A DNA stretch of 64,000 nt from Sphaerosporella brunnea (taxonomy: Eukaryota > Ascomycota > Pezizomycetes > Pezizales > Pyronemataceae): the NCBI GenBank assembly GCA_008704415.1, contig VXIS01000226.1, forward strand, positions 1-64,000, given 5' to 3'. The notes below the pieces were generated by a model. It was not told the DNA's origin, did not search any database, and saw only the letters and a program-made list of their open reading frames with translations. A program made the position numbers and the translations under genes. Of the stretch, positions 45,970 through 58,390 are shown one piece after another; within the stretch, counting starts at the first letter, position 1, and every line of letters begins with the position of its first letter.

Positions 45970-47097
45970 GATGATGATGATGATGATCTGAATGATCTTC
46001 CTAATGCCAGCCAGGAACAACCTTCTGTGGCGAGGATCCGCAGCTGTAAAATACTCCTCTCGTCTGGAGATAACAGCCCCGCCTCCATCCCCAAACTTTG
46101 GTCTGAACAACTGCTGCATGGAGACGACGACCTCAGGAGACCCGCAAAAGGCCTTCCCGTCTCCAATTGGTGGTACATGGCGCAGCCAGCCAGAGCCTTT
46201 ACTTTACGACGCTCCCTCCCGTCGTGAGGTTGACATCTCGTACATACATACATGCATGGCCGAAGTATGCAGCCAGTACGCCCCGTCTATATCTAGCCGC
46301 CGACGAATCGCAGGGACGACCCCAGGTATAGTAGGGCAGACCAAAAGCTTCAGTGAAAGAAGCATAACGCTATGTTTCAGCGCCGAAGTCTTGGCCCAAG
46401 TATTGGATGATATGCAGTGTAAATATAGGGCGGCGGTTCTGAGCGAGTCCCTCCAGGTGGCTAACCAAATCGTCTGCAGAGGCGATAAGACGACGGCCCG
46501 CGATAGGTAAAAACTAGAAGAAGGAAAAGAAGCGGGGGAAGCTTCTTCTTCTTTGCCTTTGACACAGACAGCTACGGCAGTTTCGAATTCAGGGCGGGGT
46601 AACCAGAGCCAATACGTGTCGGGCTGTCGCGCAGTCTCCGTTCTCAAAGAAGAAGGGATGGAAGTGATGAAGATGCGACCGGAGCGATCAACGCCGGCCC
46701 CGTCATCGGCCCGCAAATATAATCCCGTAATTGAATGTGTGTAGTGCGGATCTTCAGGGACGCAGTTAAGTAACAAGACCGAAGCGGGCCAATCGCTGCG
46801 GGCCCGCAATCAGCCAGACTTGCGAATCCGAGCCCAGGAGAGACCAGACGGTCCTAATGGTACACTTGTGTTACATTTTACACAGACATTACAGGCAATG
46901 CAACCCGCCCAACTTCCGTATACACAAGGTCCGTATTTAAAAACCTTCACAGTTCATAACAAATGCAGGAGAGTACCATGCAAGTACAAAATAAAGCATA
47001 CAAACCGCCGCAACACCAAATACGTGAAAAAAAAGAACAAATCCCAGCTACGCCGAGCCCATTAATTACCTCCTCCAACTCAGGTCGCCGCCGCCAT
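45970..47097. other. Intergenic between SERAC1-like gene and SNX4
   Basis: An ATG/CAT microsatellite (45968-45988) borders the esterase start. A 201-aa minus-strand ORF (46204-46809) has no recognisable similarity and I do not call it. Confidence 0.4.
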
Positions 47098-48634
47098 CTA
47101 CGTAGACTGATTTTCTTCCTCATCCAGCTGCTTCAGCATGTTCTCCCAAGCCTCAATCATCCCCTTATAGAACTCAACGTTTGCCGCGGCCAGTCCACCA
47201 AGTGTATCCTTCATCTCGCTACTCTTAATCCTCTCAAAGTCCGCAACCTCACGCACCACCTCCTCATCGAAGCTCTCCGCTGTTTTCCGTGTCTTCTCCA
47301 CCTCTCTCGACAACTCGTCGATGCGATGTTCCAGCTTGCGGACCCTATCGCGCCTCGAAGCTTCGTGGTCCACTCCTCTGACGTCTTCGATCTTGCTTCT
47401 GAGGAAACCCGTGGGTCCGCCCAGCCCCGTAGATCCTGCGGGCGCAGAGGCAATGTGGTCTCGTTCCGAGTGTGCGCGGTTGAGGTAATCCGTCAGGCCT
47501 TCAAAATCGAGTTGTTTTTGCTCGCGAGTCTTGAGTAGCTGCTTCAAAGCTACAATGTACGCTTCCATATCCCTGAGGGAGCTGAGATAGTCCTGGTCTG
47601 TATGTTCCTTGAGTTGTTTAAGCCCGTCGCTCGTCTCCTTCACTCCCACCGCAAATGCACGAATCGTGGGTTCGAGTTCTGGCTCCAGCTCCACAATCTT
47701 GAGGAACTCCTTCGACAAGTCCGCATAGTCACTTTCCAGGTCGGCTTCGCGGCGCACTACCCGCGCAATGATTTTCTCCACATGCGAAAGGTCCTCATCG
47801 AGCTTGTCGGCCCGGTCCCGGACCTTAATGAACCGCTGATCCGGCTTGTGCACTTTCGAAAACGCATTCAAGAAGGTATCTGTGAGGCCGTCGAAGACGC
47901 CGCCACCGCCATCTGTGGCTTGCGGGTTGCCCTGCATGGGTCGGAACCGCATGTGCGCATTCCAGTCGGGCGACTCGAGGAATATAGTGAGGAGTGAGGT
48001 GCGGCGCAGAGTAGGATGCAGCGTTAACCGCTTCAAAAAGCGGTGGAGGGAGTGGGCGCGGCGCTGGGTGAAGTCGCTTCCAAAGCGGTCGCCGCGAACG
48101 TACTCTGCCAACATTAGAACTGCTCTCTATTTACTGGCAAGGAAGGCAGAGGTTATCTACCCATCTTGTGCTTGTCTGGCAGCGGGGGTACAGCGCACGC
48201 CGGGAACTCGCGCGAAAGCATCTTCCACAAGTACACAAAATCCGTGAATCGCCGTCTGACAGACACCGACTTTTTCTGGAACGTTGGAAAATCGGTCTGC
48301 CATATTATAGCCTGTATTAGCTCTCCGGGCCTCCAAACAAAGCTGGATGGCGCGCATTATTTACTTCAGTCGTGACGAGATACGAGACGTATGCATCCTT
48401 AGTTCCCTCGCCCTCAGTCTGCGGGTCCGTGACGGATGTTTCCAACTTCCCCCGCCCTACACCGGCCAGATCTAGCTGGTCCGCGTTTGGACCTGCTTGT
48501 AAAGGCTCACTGGAGCTTGACGGGCCGCCATTTAGGCCCGTTGCCGAGCTTTTGGCAGCTGTGTGATGGGCGAAGTCGTCTATCGAGTCATCATCATCGT
48601 CGCGCCACTGGACAGAGTCGAAATTGTCATCCAT
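47098..48634 (-). CDS. SNX4: Sorting nexin-4 (Snx4/Atg24)
   Basis: Snx4 is a PX-BAR protein that recycles cargo from endosomes and supports selective autophagy. Exons 48365-48634, 48161-48296 and 47098-48104 give 470 aa in phase. An acidic, disordered N-terminus (MDDNFDSVQWRDDDDDSIDD) leads to the PX domain: AYVSYLVTTETDFPTF, SVRRRFTDFVYLWKML, AVPPLPDKHKM and RRAHSLHRFLKRLTLHP, with the basic PI3P-binding residues. The BAR domain follows as long heptad helices (KLDEDLSHVEKIIARVVRRE and KLEHRIDELSREVEKTRKTA) and ends FYKGMIEAWENMLKQLDEEE. Both introns (64 and 56 nt) lie inside the PX domain. Confidence 0.92.
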
Positions 48635-49006
48635 CTTGCGTATGCGTGCGTAAGGTGTTTGAGAGCTATGGCGGGGTGCAATTGGACGGGTAGATAAGCG
48701 GCGCGACTCTGCAATAAACTCTCAAAGGAGCGCGAGTTAGAGCTTGCGCCAGCCGAAGTGAATGAGTCAAGGCGCTGCAACAGCGAGAGGCAGTGAGATG
48801 GGGGTGGTAGTTGGTGGAGTACCTACTGTCGGAGGTTAGGTCTTTCGTTTGTGCATGATGTAGTTCGGCCTTGGCGCCAACGAGGAATCCCCCGTCCTTC
48901 TCCTATCACTCGACTCCATTCTTCAAAATCGATCATGAATAGAATCTTTTCTAGGTGCTCTATGCAGAGGCAAAGCTCAAAGTCTATCCAAGCAGCCGTC
49001 CCACCA
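48635..49006. other. Intergenic between SNX4 start and Nudix gene stop
   Basis: Short gap containing the SNX4 promoter. No other feature seen. Confidence 0.45.
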
Positions 49007-49874
49007 TCAAAGATTCGAACTCCCTTTCCTCGCTGCCTCCTCCACCACCTTCTCAGGTTCGACCTCCGGATCCGGCTTCTTAGGGACCTCCTCCATCTTC
49101 CCCTCCTTTTTCAACTGCCAAATCGCATCCTCAAACCCGATGTCCTTATCAAACGCAAACTCAGGGTCTCTGCCATAAGCGACCCTAGCTACATCAACCA
49201 ATATCCTAGCCGTCATGCCTACCAACGTCAATATCAACTTCCCACCCTCACAGGAATAACTCACCCCAAACCCGATGTCTCCTAACCTGGCCCTTCTCCC
49301 AAACCGGCGCCGAAAACTCATGCATACACCAGCGCCTTCCAACCCATCCAACGCTTCCCTTGCTATCATACCACGGTTCCTCCTTTCCGCCTCTCAGCGG
49401 ATACTTCCTACTCAAAAACGGCTCAAGCCTAACCGTGAACACACCTTCAACCTCACCCTCCTGCAGCCGCGGCACCATCTCCCCAGCATTCTCCTTCAAA
49501 AACGCCACGCACGGCCTAACCCCCAGCAACGTTCTGGCAAGCGTACACGGCAGCTCGGCGAGGTGTTCGACATCGACGCCATGCATGGGTAGGCCAATCT
49601 CCTCCCATGCCTCGCGGCGCGCCGTCATCCATGCCGTCTCCTCCAAAAAGTCCGCTTTGCCGCCAGGCAAGGCGACCTGACCAGCGAATGTACGTAGCAA
49701 GGGGGAGCGCATGGTAAGGACCACCCGCAGATCTCCGCGGGGATCTGCAAAGAGAAGGACTAGCACCGCTGCGCGGCGAGAGAGCGGGAGAGACGTGTAC
49801 ACGGACGCGGAGGGGGGACGGTAGGTGCGCAGGCGGGAGAGTGCTGCCTTGAAGGGTGTTAACGCGCTGGCCAT
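49007..49874 (-). CDS. Nudix hydrolase, CoA diphosphatase type (PCD1/NUDT7)
   Basis: Exons 49265-49874 and 49007-49218 give 273 aa over a 46-nt intron. PCD1-type enzymes cleave CoA and its derivatives, usually in peroxisomes. LRRAAVLVLLF-type strands lead to RSPLLRTFAGQVALPGGKAD and the Nudix box GGKADFLEETAWMTARREAW plus EEIG, with all key Gly, Arg and Glu residues. The family-specific LLxxPxG region is LLGVRPCVAFLKENAGEM. FSAPVWEKGQVRRHRVWG is split by the intron from MTARILVDVARVAYGRDPEF. The protein ends KGSSNL; the last three residues SNL resemble a weak PTS1 peroxisomal signal, as expected for the family. Confidence 0.9.
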
Positions 49875-50753
49875 TGTAGGTGGGGAGGATGGAGGCGACT
49901 ACCGATGAAGCGGGGGAGAGCAGAGACATGGAGACGGGTTCTCGTTGGGTGCTTTGGTTAGCCAATTGATCGCCAATTGGATTTCGCGACAAGCTCAAGA
50001 GGTGGTATTAGTGGAATGTGGGGAGAGCTACTACGCAGAGCCAGTTCAAAGTCTGGACTCGAGGCCTCGGTTCGTCTAGTTATTTACCTTTTGCCGGAGC
50101 TCCTTCCCATAATCTACCTAGGAGTCCACGCAGAATGATGTTGCTGCCTCATGCGAAATCACCCCACGTACAAGTATGCTGCTTCTCACTCTAGCAATCT
50201 TCAAAACTCTATACTGTACGACCACAAACCTACACATGATGAAAGATAAAAAGGGCCAAAAAGCTGTGTCTACCGGAAAATCGAGGGAGCAGGGCGGAGG
50301 GATGACAAGGAGAAGGCCATCAGGAGAGAACTCATAGGAATTGGGAACAAAGAAACATCAATCGTTAGACATCTCACATGAAACCCGTAAAGAACAAAAC
50401 ACAAGACCGCAAAAGAAAATGAGAAAAAAAAAGAAAAAAAAAACGCACGCAGAAAAAAGAGACAAAAAGACTGGCCAGAAAAGATTTCAACAAGGGAATA
50501 CCTTCCACCTATTTGTTGCACAACTTCAAGAGAAAAAAAATAGACGGAGGAAGATGCGTCACAAAATGGCAGAAAAAGATGCCCCTGTTGAAATTCCCCC
50601 TACGCCCAATGCCAATTCTCCGGCGAACACCCAAAGCGAAACAAAATCCCTAGAACAGCCTTCCGAAAGACGAGAAGAAGGAAAAACTTTTGTATTATCG
50701 TGCTCCTTACACTCGATGTTGGTATGAACGGATGGAAGAGGAAGTGGTCACGC
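49875..50753. other. Intergenic, eIF4A 3' side
   Basis: A-rich sequence at 50395-50580 (complement of a T-rich 3' region). Apparent ORFs here are Lys-rich artefacts of the A-runs. No gene seen. Confidence 0.5.
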
Positions 50754-52602
50754 TTAGATGAGGTCGGCAACGTTCCTGTGAAAGAAATGTTAGCAAAAAA
50801 AAAAACAAAGCCCAGAGGTAGTACAGGGGGGGACAAACATGGGCATCTCCTCGATCTGGGTCGAGTAGAACTGCTCAATCTCTCGCATCATACGGACATC
50901 CTCCTAATACGCCATTAGTAGAGTTTTCACATATTTTGACTCGGAAAATGACTTACCGCGGTGACGAAGTTGATGGCGACACCCTTACGTCCGAAACGAC
51001 CACCACGGCCGATTCTGTGGATGTAGTTCTCACGGTTGGCAGGAAGGTCGTAATTGATGACCAGAGAAACCTGCTGGACGTCGATACCACGGGCCAACAG
51101 ATCGGTAGCAATCAAAACACGGGAAGAACCGGACCGGAACTCCTTCATGATAAGGTCTCGCTGGTTCTGGTCCATGTCACCGTGCATGGCGGAAACGGTG
51201 AAGTCACGAGCAGTGAGCTTCTCGGTGAGCCAGTCAACCTTTCTGCGGGTGTTGCAGAAGATGACAGCCTGGGTGATGGTAACAGTCTCGTACAAGTCGG
51301 ACAGGGTGTCCAACTTCCACTCTTCCTTCTCGACAGCAATGTAGAACTGCTTGATACCCTCAAGGGTCAATTCGGCCTTCTTGACCAAGATGCGGACGGG
51401 GTCACGCATGAACTTGGTGGTGACCTCCAAGACGTCCTGGGGCATGGTGGCGGACAGAAGAACGACCTGAGTGGAGGCGGGGAGGAGTTGGAAGATATCG
51501 TAGATCTGCTCGGTGAAGCCACGCTATACGAACTGTCAGCACCGCACATTGGGGTAAAAGATTGGCCTGCACGTACAGACAACATCTCGTCAGCCTCGTC
51601 GAGGACGAAGAGCTTGATAGCGTCGGTCTTGAGGGCACGGCGCTGGATCATGTCGTGGACACGTCCAGGGGTACCGACAACGACGTGGACACCATCCTGG
51701 AGGATCTTCATGTCTTCACGGACGACGGTACCACCAATGCAGGCATGGCATTCGACCTTCATGAAGTCACCAATGGCGACAACGACCTTCTGAATCTGCT
51801 GAGCAAGCTCACGGGTGGGAGCGAGAATCAGAGCCTGGCACTGTTTGAGGCTCAGGTCGATCTTCTGAAGGACTGAAATAGAGAAAGTGGCGGTTTTGCC
51901 AGTACCGGACTGAGCCTGGGCAATAACATCACGGTCTGGAGAAGTTAGCCTGTGAATCCACAATCCAAGCACCAAGAACGGGGCGGGCAAAACTGGACGT
52001 CCAGATTTCGCTCGACCCGGGCTTCATGCGCTCCTGATGCCTCGCATCCAGGAATAGTAGGACGGTGGCAACATACTGTTGATGACGGGGAGAATGGCAC
52101 GCTGCTGGATAGCAGAGGGTCTCTCAAAACTGCATATCGCGGGTCAGTGATTGTTTGCGTTGCCAAAACTGGACGGCCGTGGCGATGTATTACCCGTAAG
52201 CGTAGATTCCTGTTCACACCAAGTTAGCATCCACTTGCTCTGGAAGTTATTTTGTGGCGCCACGAGCGAACTTAAAGTTGCCGCCACGCGCAAGGATACC
52301 AACCTCTGAGGAGCTCCGGCTTGAGGTCCATGCTGTCGAAGTTGTCGACAGTCTCATCGTAGTTGGATTCAATTTGTCCCTGCGAAACATTGTGATGCGA
52401 TTAGCCTGGTGTTTAGTGTTTAAGGTAGCGACCCAGCCAACCCCTCAGTTCCCCGCAGCAGATGCCGCAGCGCCGCACGTCGAAGCGAAGCAGCGCGAGT
52501 TACGAGAGAACTGGCGGACGGAATACGACGCCGTTCGACGGCGACCAAGAAGAGACTGGGGGGAGAACCTACCTCGATTTCCTTGAGTCCCTCGGTAGCC
52601 AT
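50754..52602 (-). CDS. TIF1: Translation initiation factor eIF4A (DEAD-box helicase)
   Basis: eIF4A unwinds mRNA 5' leaders in the eIF4F complex. Eight exons: 52573-52602, 52304-52379, 52194-52209 (16 nt), 52077-52129, 51577-51935, 50957-51523, 50839-50903 and 50754-50775 (22 nt). They join in phase to 395 aa, the length of yeast eIF4A. Motifs: Q-motif [23 protein letters not shown], Ia PTRELAQQI, Ib [74 protein letters not shown]. The end is MPMNVADLI. The 16-nt microexon supplies GIYAYG just before the Q-motif. Highly expressed gene; a TATATAG-like box on the minus strand lies near 52758-52764. Confidence 0.96.
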
Positions 52603-53285
52603 GTTGGGCAGTTGTGTGTTGCTTGTTGGTAGATTTGTTCGTGAAGCGTGCTGCTGTAGATCGAAGTGCTCTGCTACGGTGTAGAGAGGCTTTTTGTAGT
52701 GAGATGGTTTGCAGTGGATGTGTGTTGTGGAAAAGTGGGATGAAGTTGTGGAAATGATATATAGGAAGGGGGGGAAGAGGGGAGTGGGGCAGGCAACGTT
52801 TTGTGTTCCCTTTCAATTTTTTTATTTTTTCTACGTGCAATAGCCAATCATCGCGCGGCTTTCAAGTCAGAAGATGGCTGAGTCATCCAGACAAGCGTGG
52901 GGCTTGGTGGCTCAGGCGAAAAGGCAAAAAAGCTGCACAGAAATTTCACGCGGAAAGAGTTGGGAGGGGGGAGCGCAGAACCAGCAGAACCAGCGCCCCC
53001 CTCCCCCCCCCCAGATTCTTTTTTTTTCGTTCTTTCTTCTCCTTCTGGCTGGCGGCGGCGGCGTAGGCGGCCAATTTCAACCCCACACGGTAAAGAGGCT
53101 TTGCCAACTCACCCCTCCGAGAGGATATTCTAGCTGGAGTAGAGCAGAGTGAGGATTGTAGAGAAATCCGCCAGGGCCACCTGCGCCGCGGTCGAGTATT
53201 GCCTGGCACGCCACACTTGAAGTAGAACGCACCTCCTCCTCTGCTCACTATCGGCCGCCTTCCGAGCCTCTGCGAACTCCAACAT
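52603..53285. promoter_or_regulatory. Divergent upstream region of eIF4A and the JmjC gene
   Basis: Starts are 683 bp apart. It includes the CTATATA candidate (52758-52764, minus), purine-rich (52765-52795) and C/T-rich (53000-53045) tracts. No other gene seen. Confidence 0.4.
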
Positions 53286-55053
53286 ATGGCGCCTTCACTC
53301 GTTTCTCCCACCCTCGACGATACCCTTCCGTCGAAACGTTTAAAGGTTGCGCCGCCAATGCACGACGACGTCAACGATGCATCCGTCGAAATAGAAATTC
53401 AACCGCATCCCCTCCTGATTAAGCCGAGCGGCAATGCGTTCACCTCAGAGTCCAATCTGCGTGACACGTCTTGCGGGCTGTTTGCCCTGTTCCCCGACGA
53501 ACTGATCCTCCAGGTGTTGGGCTACCTCTCCGAAGACGAGTTGAATGCGGTCGGCGCAACCAGCAAAGGGATGTATGGCTTCAGCCGTGCCGAGGAACTG
53601 TGGAAATCGTTGTTCATAGAGTATGTAGAGCGCCTCTCTGTCTCGGTAGTGCAAGCTCGTCGACGTCGCAAATAGAATAAGCTCATCTCAAGAGACGTCG
53701 CGAGTGATGCAATTCCTCCGGGTGTGTGGTAGGGGGAAAAAAAAAAAATAACAAAAAATGAGTCTGACGGGTTCACTTCCAGGTCACCTGCTTGCAAGGA
53801 GCACTTCACTTGGAGGGGAACATGGCGTCGAACTGTGCTCAACCTCTCAGAGACAAGTGAAGCGCGTATTGCGCTGCCAAACCTCTTTTCGGATGCACTG
53901 TACCGTCCGTTCCACATGTCCCAGGTTCCGCTGGGACCATTCGTCTCCAGGATTCCTCTCCAGAATCAGATCCTTCGGTTCTCGGACATGTCCGCGGAGG
54001 AGTTCAACACCAAGTACTCCAACACACCATTCGTGCTGACCTCTCCGGTCAAGGACTGGCCCGGCTTTGGGGAATGGACGTACAAGACGCTGGTCTCCAA
54101 ATATGGCGACATCAAGTTCCGCGCCGAGAGCGTGGACTGGCGGTTGCGTGACTATGTGGCGTACATGGAGAACCAGAGCGACGAGAGTCCGCTGTACCTC
54201 TTTGACCGAGCCTTTGTTGAAAAGACAAACAGTGAAATGGAGGCCGGCTTCACCGTGCCCGACTGCTTTGGCAAAGACTTCTTCGAGGTGCTGGGTTCTG
54301 ATCGTCCAGATCGTCGATGGATGATTTTGGGTCCTGAACGGAGCGGAAGTACATTCCACAAGGTAAATACTCCCTCGCTCCTATTTACTTAGCCACCATG
54401 ACGATGTGCTAACAAGGTAGGACCCCAACGCAACCTCAGCTTGGAACGCCGTCGTTGAGGGTGAGAAATACTGGATTATGTTCCCGCCGGACTCTCCGCC
54501 GCCTGGTGTGTTTGTATCCGAGGACCAGAGCGAGGTTACCAGTCCGCTCAGCATTGCGGAGTGGTTGGTTGGTTTCCACAAAGTCGCTCGGCGCATTCCC
54601 GGCTGTGTGGAGGGTATCTGCAAAGCCGGCGAGATTTTGCATGTTCCCTCTGGTATATCATCTTCTCCCTAGCTTAGTGCTCAACGTGAGGGGGATTTAG
54701 CATCACTGACATCATATTTAGGATGGTGGCACCTCGTCGTCAACACCCAGCCATCGTTGGCGCTGACCCAGAACTTTGTGCCCACAACGCGGCTTCCAGC
54801 AGCGTTAGAGTTTCTGGACAAGCAGAGGCACAGTATCTCCGGCTTCAACTGCGAGCGTGTCAAAGATCCATACGCGCTGTTTGTGCAGAGGATGGAGGAG
54901 CAGTATCCAGGGGAGCTGAAGAAGGCCATGGAGGCGCTGGAGGCGAAGTACAACCGGAAGACTAAGTGGGAAATGCTGGTGGAAGATAAGAAGGGCAGCA
55001 GTGGCGGGTTTTCGTTTGGATTTGCTGGCGGAGATGACAGCGACGATGACTGA
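53286..55053 (+). CDS. F-box and JmjC-domain protein (JMJD6-like dioxygenase)
   Basis: Exons 53286-53620, 53783-54362, 54421-54652 and 54722-55053 give 492 aa. JmjC enzymes are Fe(II)/2-oxoglutarate oxygenases that hydroxylate or demethylate proteins. An F-box (FALFPDELILQVLGYLSEDE, then LWKSLF) precedes the JmjC core. Next: HFTWRGTWRRTVL, SRIPLQNQILRFSDMSAEEF and SPVKDWPGFGEWTY. Metal ligands are His and Asp of TFHKDPNATSAWNAV and the distal His of GWWHLVVNTQPSLALTQNF. GEKYWIMFPP is also typical. The C-terminus is acidic (GGDDSDDD). F-box plus JmjC occurs in fungal JMJD6-like proteins and suggests SCF linkage. The first intron is long (162 nt); phase fits throughout. Confidence 0.88.
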
Positions 55054-57837
55054 GGCAGATTGGGAGATTTTAAAGACGTCCGGACGTCCGTCATATACCG
55101 TTGCCTTTCATGCTGCCCGCGTGGTTTGATGATGCTCGTTCCCGGTCCGCTTCCGTGAAATACGAAACTGGCGAGCTGCAGAGGCGCGAGTGACTCGATG
55201 TGAATGAAACACAATATCTACCATGGCAAGAGGTATGCCAATCAATCGCAAAAAGAAATGGTGACCCGCCATCTTGACTGCACACCAGCAGCGGCTGCTC
55301 CATAGAACGAGACCGATACGTACTGCGGTGCTAGATATTTCTAGTAAATTCTGTAGATGTTCAACTCTCCAATGTCCCTCTCCCCAGTACATGCTAATAG
55401 CAGACTGGCCTAAATCTGAGAGAAGATGTTCCGATCTGAACAATATTGCACTATAAACGCTTACATATGTTATACTCTCAGGCCTTCTCACTTAGAAACT
55501 AATTAGCTGCGTGCACGTAGAAACGCTCGGACCACCCCGGCGGCCCCGTGGTGCCGCAGCCCGCTCTGTACTTAAGCTTGAGCAGCACTAGTAGCCGCTC
55601 CGGGACTTCGCCTAGAGAGGGGGTAGACTGCCGATAGAGTGAACTAAAGGGAATTTGAGCTCACGTCTCGCTCCACTGCAACCATTCGCATCATGCTCTT
55701 CAAAACACACACACAGTGGTGAGTTAGACACATACACACCCCTCTACGACCCAAAAAGCTGCGAAACAGCTAATCGGAGTAACGATCTGGACTCTGATTC
55801 TGTTGGGATGGCTTTGAACAGAACTTGGTTATTCCGAAGCCAGCCTGCCAGCGGGGGATCTCTACCGGATTCAATGGCTCCCTGGCTTCTATCGTGCTGA
55901 GCTGTGTATGAGACCTCCTGGGTCAAGTCACTCCAAACTCCGGTCAAAACCCGATGGATCCAAAACTGTAAGGAAGGCTCTAGCTTCTCCAGGGATGCCA
56001 CACTCTTTGAAACCGTCCCCGAGGGTTAAGGAGCCATTCAGATCCAGTCAGTCATGCCGTTCATACTATTTCACTCGGCAGCGCTGGGTTTTTTCGGCCG
56101 AGGAGGGCAGCAGCAACTTCTTCATCCCCCGCCACTGACTAAGGGTGCTCACAACAAATGCAGGTGGGGCCCTTTTTTCCAATAGCAACTGTGCCTGGAC
56201 GACTCACATCAGTGACGCGACTAACTGTGCACGAACAACAACATGCGGACCTGCACGCTTTGCGGTCAAAAAAAAACGTCTCTCGGATTCTCCTGCACGA
56301 AAAGTCCTTTGGCTTGTTTTGGAATCCTTCCTACCGGTGAAACAGTTCTGCTGCCAAGCAGGCCAGCGGATATGTACCGCGCCTCAATCACCAACCCCAA
56401 AAGAGCCCGTCCACATCAATGTCTCACCCTCACATGGCACATGGCGTGCTCGAAAACTGTGATCAACACAAGTACCTGCACACCTACATAGTCTACCGCT
56501 AACCCGCTAGTTAAGGCCGAAAGAAATTCCGATTCGAGCCACCACTCGCGCCTCTCCGTCCATTGAAACATCTTAAGAATTGGGTGAGAGCTGGAGTAGG
56601 TCCTTCCGGAGTTTGCGATTGGGAAGTCTTACCGAAGCTGCTTGGGATATGCTTTCTTGGAGACTGGGGTAATGAGAGATTGGAGAAGGTATATCCAGCA
56701 GCACGCACACGCTTGATATGAGGTTTTGGTAGTTGTGAGTGATGCGCTATGACGAAGCGGTATCAGCTAGCTTGAGCAAGACATCATGTTTACTTGTACT
56801 CACGGCCATTTATCTGGGAGCTGGCATTAGCGAAATACATCTGCCTTCTCCACGTTTCCCCAGAAGATCACCGCATACAATAGGGTCCCTCCTTTTCCCC
56901 ATGATATCGATAATCCAGCGTCAAGCCTTGTAAATCCATTTAATCTGCGAGTGAGGTGTCACAGTCGGAAGTGCTGGGATCGGGAATGATTTTTTTTTTG
57001 CTCGGGGAAGTTCACCGCGGCTGGCTATTAGATCGTAGTTACGAACCGGTTTGGATGACAACTGACATTAACATTCTCTCCATTTCCTGCATGAATCTGA
57101 ACCCTGATCATCACAAACAAAACGGAAGGCTGGGAGATACATAGTAGATTGATCGATACCTGCCTGTTCCACTGCAAAGTAAAGTCGTGTCAGTTTTTCG
57201 CTCGATGGTTGGAGCTCTCACGTCTACAATTAGGAAGCACCCTGCCATGCCATGCCATGCCATGCGGGCTGGGTTAAAAACGCGTCATCGACGGCTGAAG
57301 GTGGTGGTACCTGCAGCAGGGATTGTGGCGAATTTCAATCAATTCTGCTCGTATCGTATCTGGAGGGGTGGGTGAGAGAGGAGAGAGAGAGAGAGGAAAA
57401 ATGCCGATGTCCTGCCCAGTAACTAGCTGTAAAATTAAAGCTTAAAGACATTGGCAGGAATGCCAGCTCTCACTAGGCTTGCCCCGAGGTCAATAAGTTT
57501 GAGCACATATTGGAAGAGGAGAAGGCTGCGGCTGCAGCTCTTTCGGTGGCGCCTGAACTTCGAGGACTCAGAGGACGAAGAGTCTGGTGCTCTGAGCTTG
57601 CGAAGTTACTGGCGGAAACAACGACGGCTTTATGTATCGGGTTCGAATTCATGGGAGCCCAGCGCCGGGAATGACTGTCCATGAAAACGTCAATTCCCAT
57701 CGCCTAGCGAGATTGCAGGATCAAGGATTCTTAGGGCGATGTAAAAGATTTGGGATTTGCTTTCGTCTGAGGTATATTCACAAGCATCCCCGGAAAAGAG
57801 AGTGCTGGTGATGATCTCAAGGCATTGCAGGCTTTCG
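55054..57837. other. Long gene-free region
   Basis: No supportable gene over 2.8 kb. A minus-strand ORF at 55744-56001 (DRSQGAIESGRDPPLAGWLR) and a plus-strand stretch at 57490-57660 (EEEKAAAAALSVAPELRGLR) look coding-like but are short and isolated, probably mobile-element debris. Four overlapping copies of CATGC(CATG)-type repeats lie at 57246-57265. Confidence 0.35.
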
Positions 57838-58390
57838 GGGTAACGTATATTACCCGGAAGTCGGCTGTGACAGGGATGTCAGACGCCGTCTCCCCAGCGC
57901 AATGCTCCGCTTCAAATCACCATTCCACAACAACCAGCTATCCAATTGCGATCAAACTTGAACTGCTAAAGGTTTACAAGAAACAAAAAAATATGTGTGT
58001 ATTCAGGCGAACCAAAAACAGAAATCTGCCAGAGACTTTGCCCTGACACCCACTAGAGTCCTCTCCTGTATTAATACCACTACTTGGAGGTTTTTCCCGG
58101 GGGGAGAGCACACTTAGCAGGCTATTGAGCGATCATAGGCTTCCCCTACACAGCAAAGTCAGTGTGGGTGAGAACACAAGGTGTTGGTGCAGAAAGAAAA
58201 GACAACATTTTCCCAGTCAGCCTCGGTGCTGACACCACCGGAAGGACGCCGGTATTCCCAAGTAAGAGAGCGGCAAGCTGTCTTAAGTGCTCAAGGAGTT
58301 GTAGCGACCACGCACAATGAATTGGAGGCAGCTCTTGGCGAGTCTGGCAGAGTTGTTGACCTGGGCAATAGGTATTTTATTATGGGGGAG
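57838..58390 (+). repeat. Left arm of a large inverted duplication
   Basis: This arm matches the reverse complement of 59060-59628 at roughly 85 percent by eye, from TAACGTATATTACCCGG at the outer end to GTATTTT at the inner end. Both arms share coding-like blocks (ITRKSAVTGM, AVSPAQ, QGVVATTH, RVVDL) in different states of decay. Origin unknown. Confidence 0.65.

Noticed and set aside
46204..46809. 201-aa minus-strand ORF
   Set aside because: No recognisable domain, atypical composition, and no splice-extended conservation; probably a chance ORF.
50341..50727. 128-aa Lys-rich ORF
   Set aside because: Produced by A-rich DNA downstream of eIF4A; no domain.
55108..55491. 127-aa minus-strand ORF downstream of the JmjC gene
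   Set aside because: No similarity and no supporting neighbours; could not be separated from noise.
57246..57265. CATGC repeats resembling a short CRISPR-like array
   Set aside because: Five-base simple repeat with no spacers; CRISPR arrays are not expected in a fungal nuclear genome.
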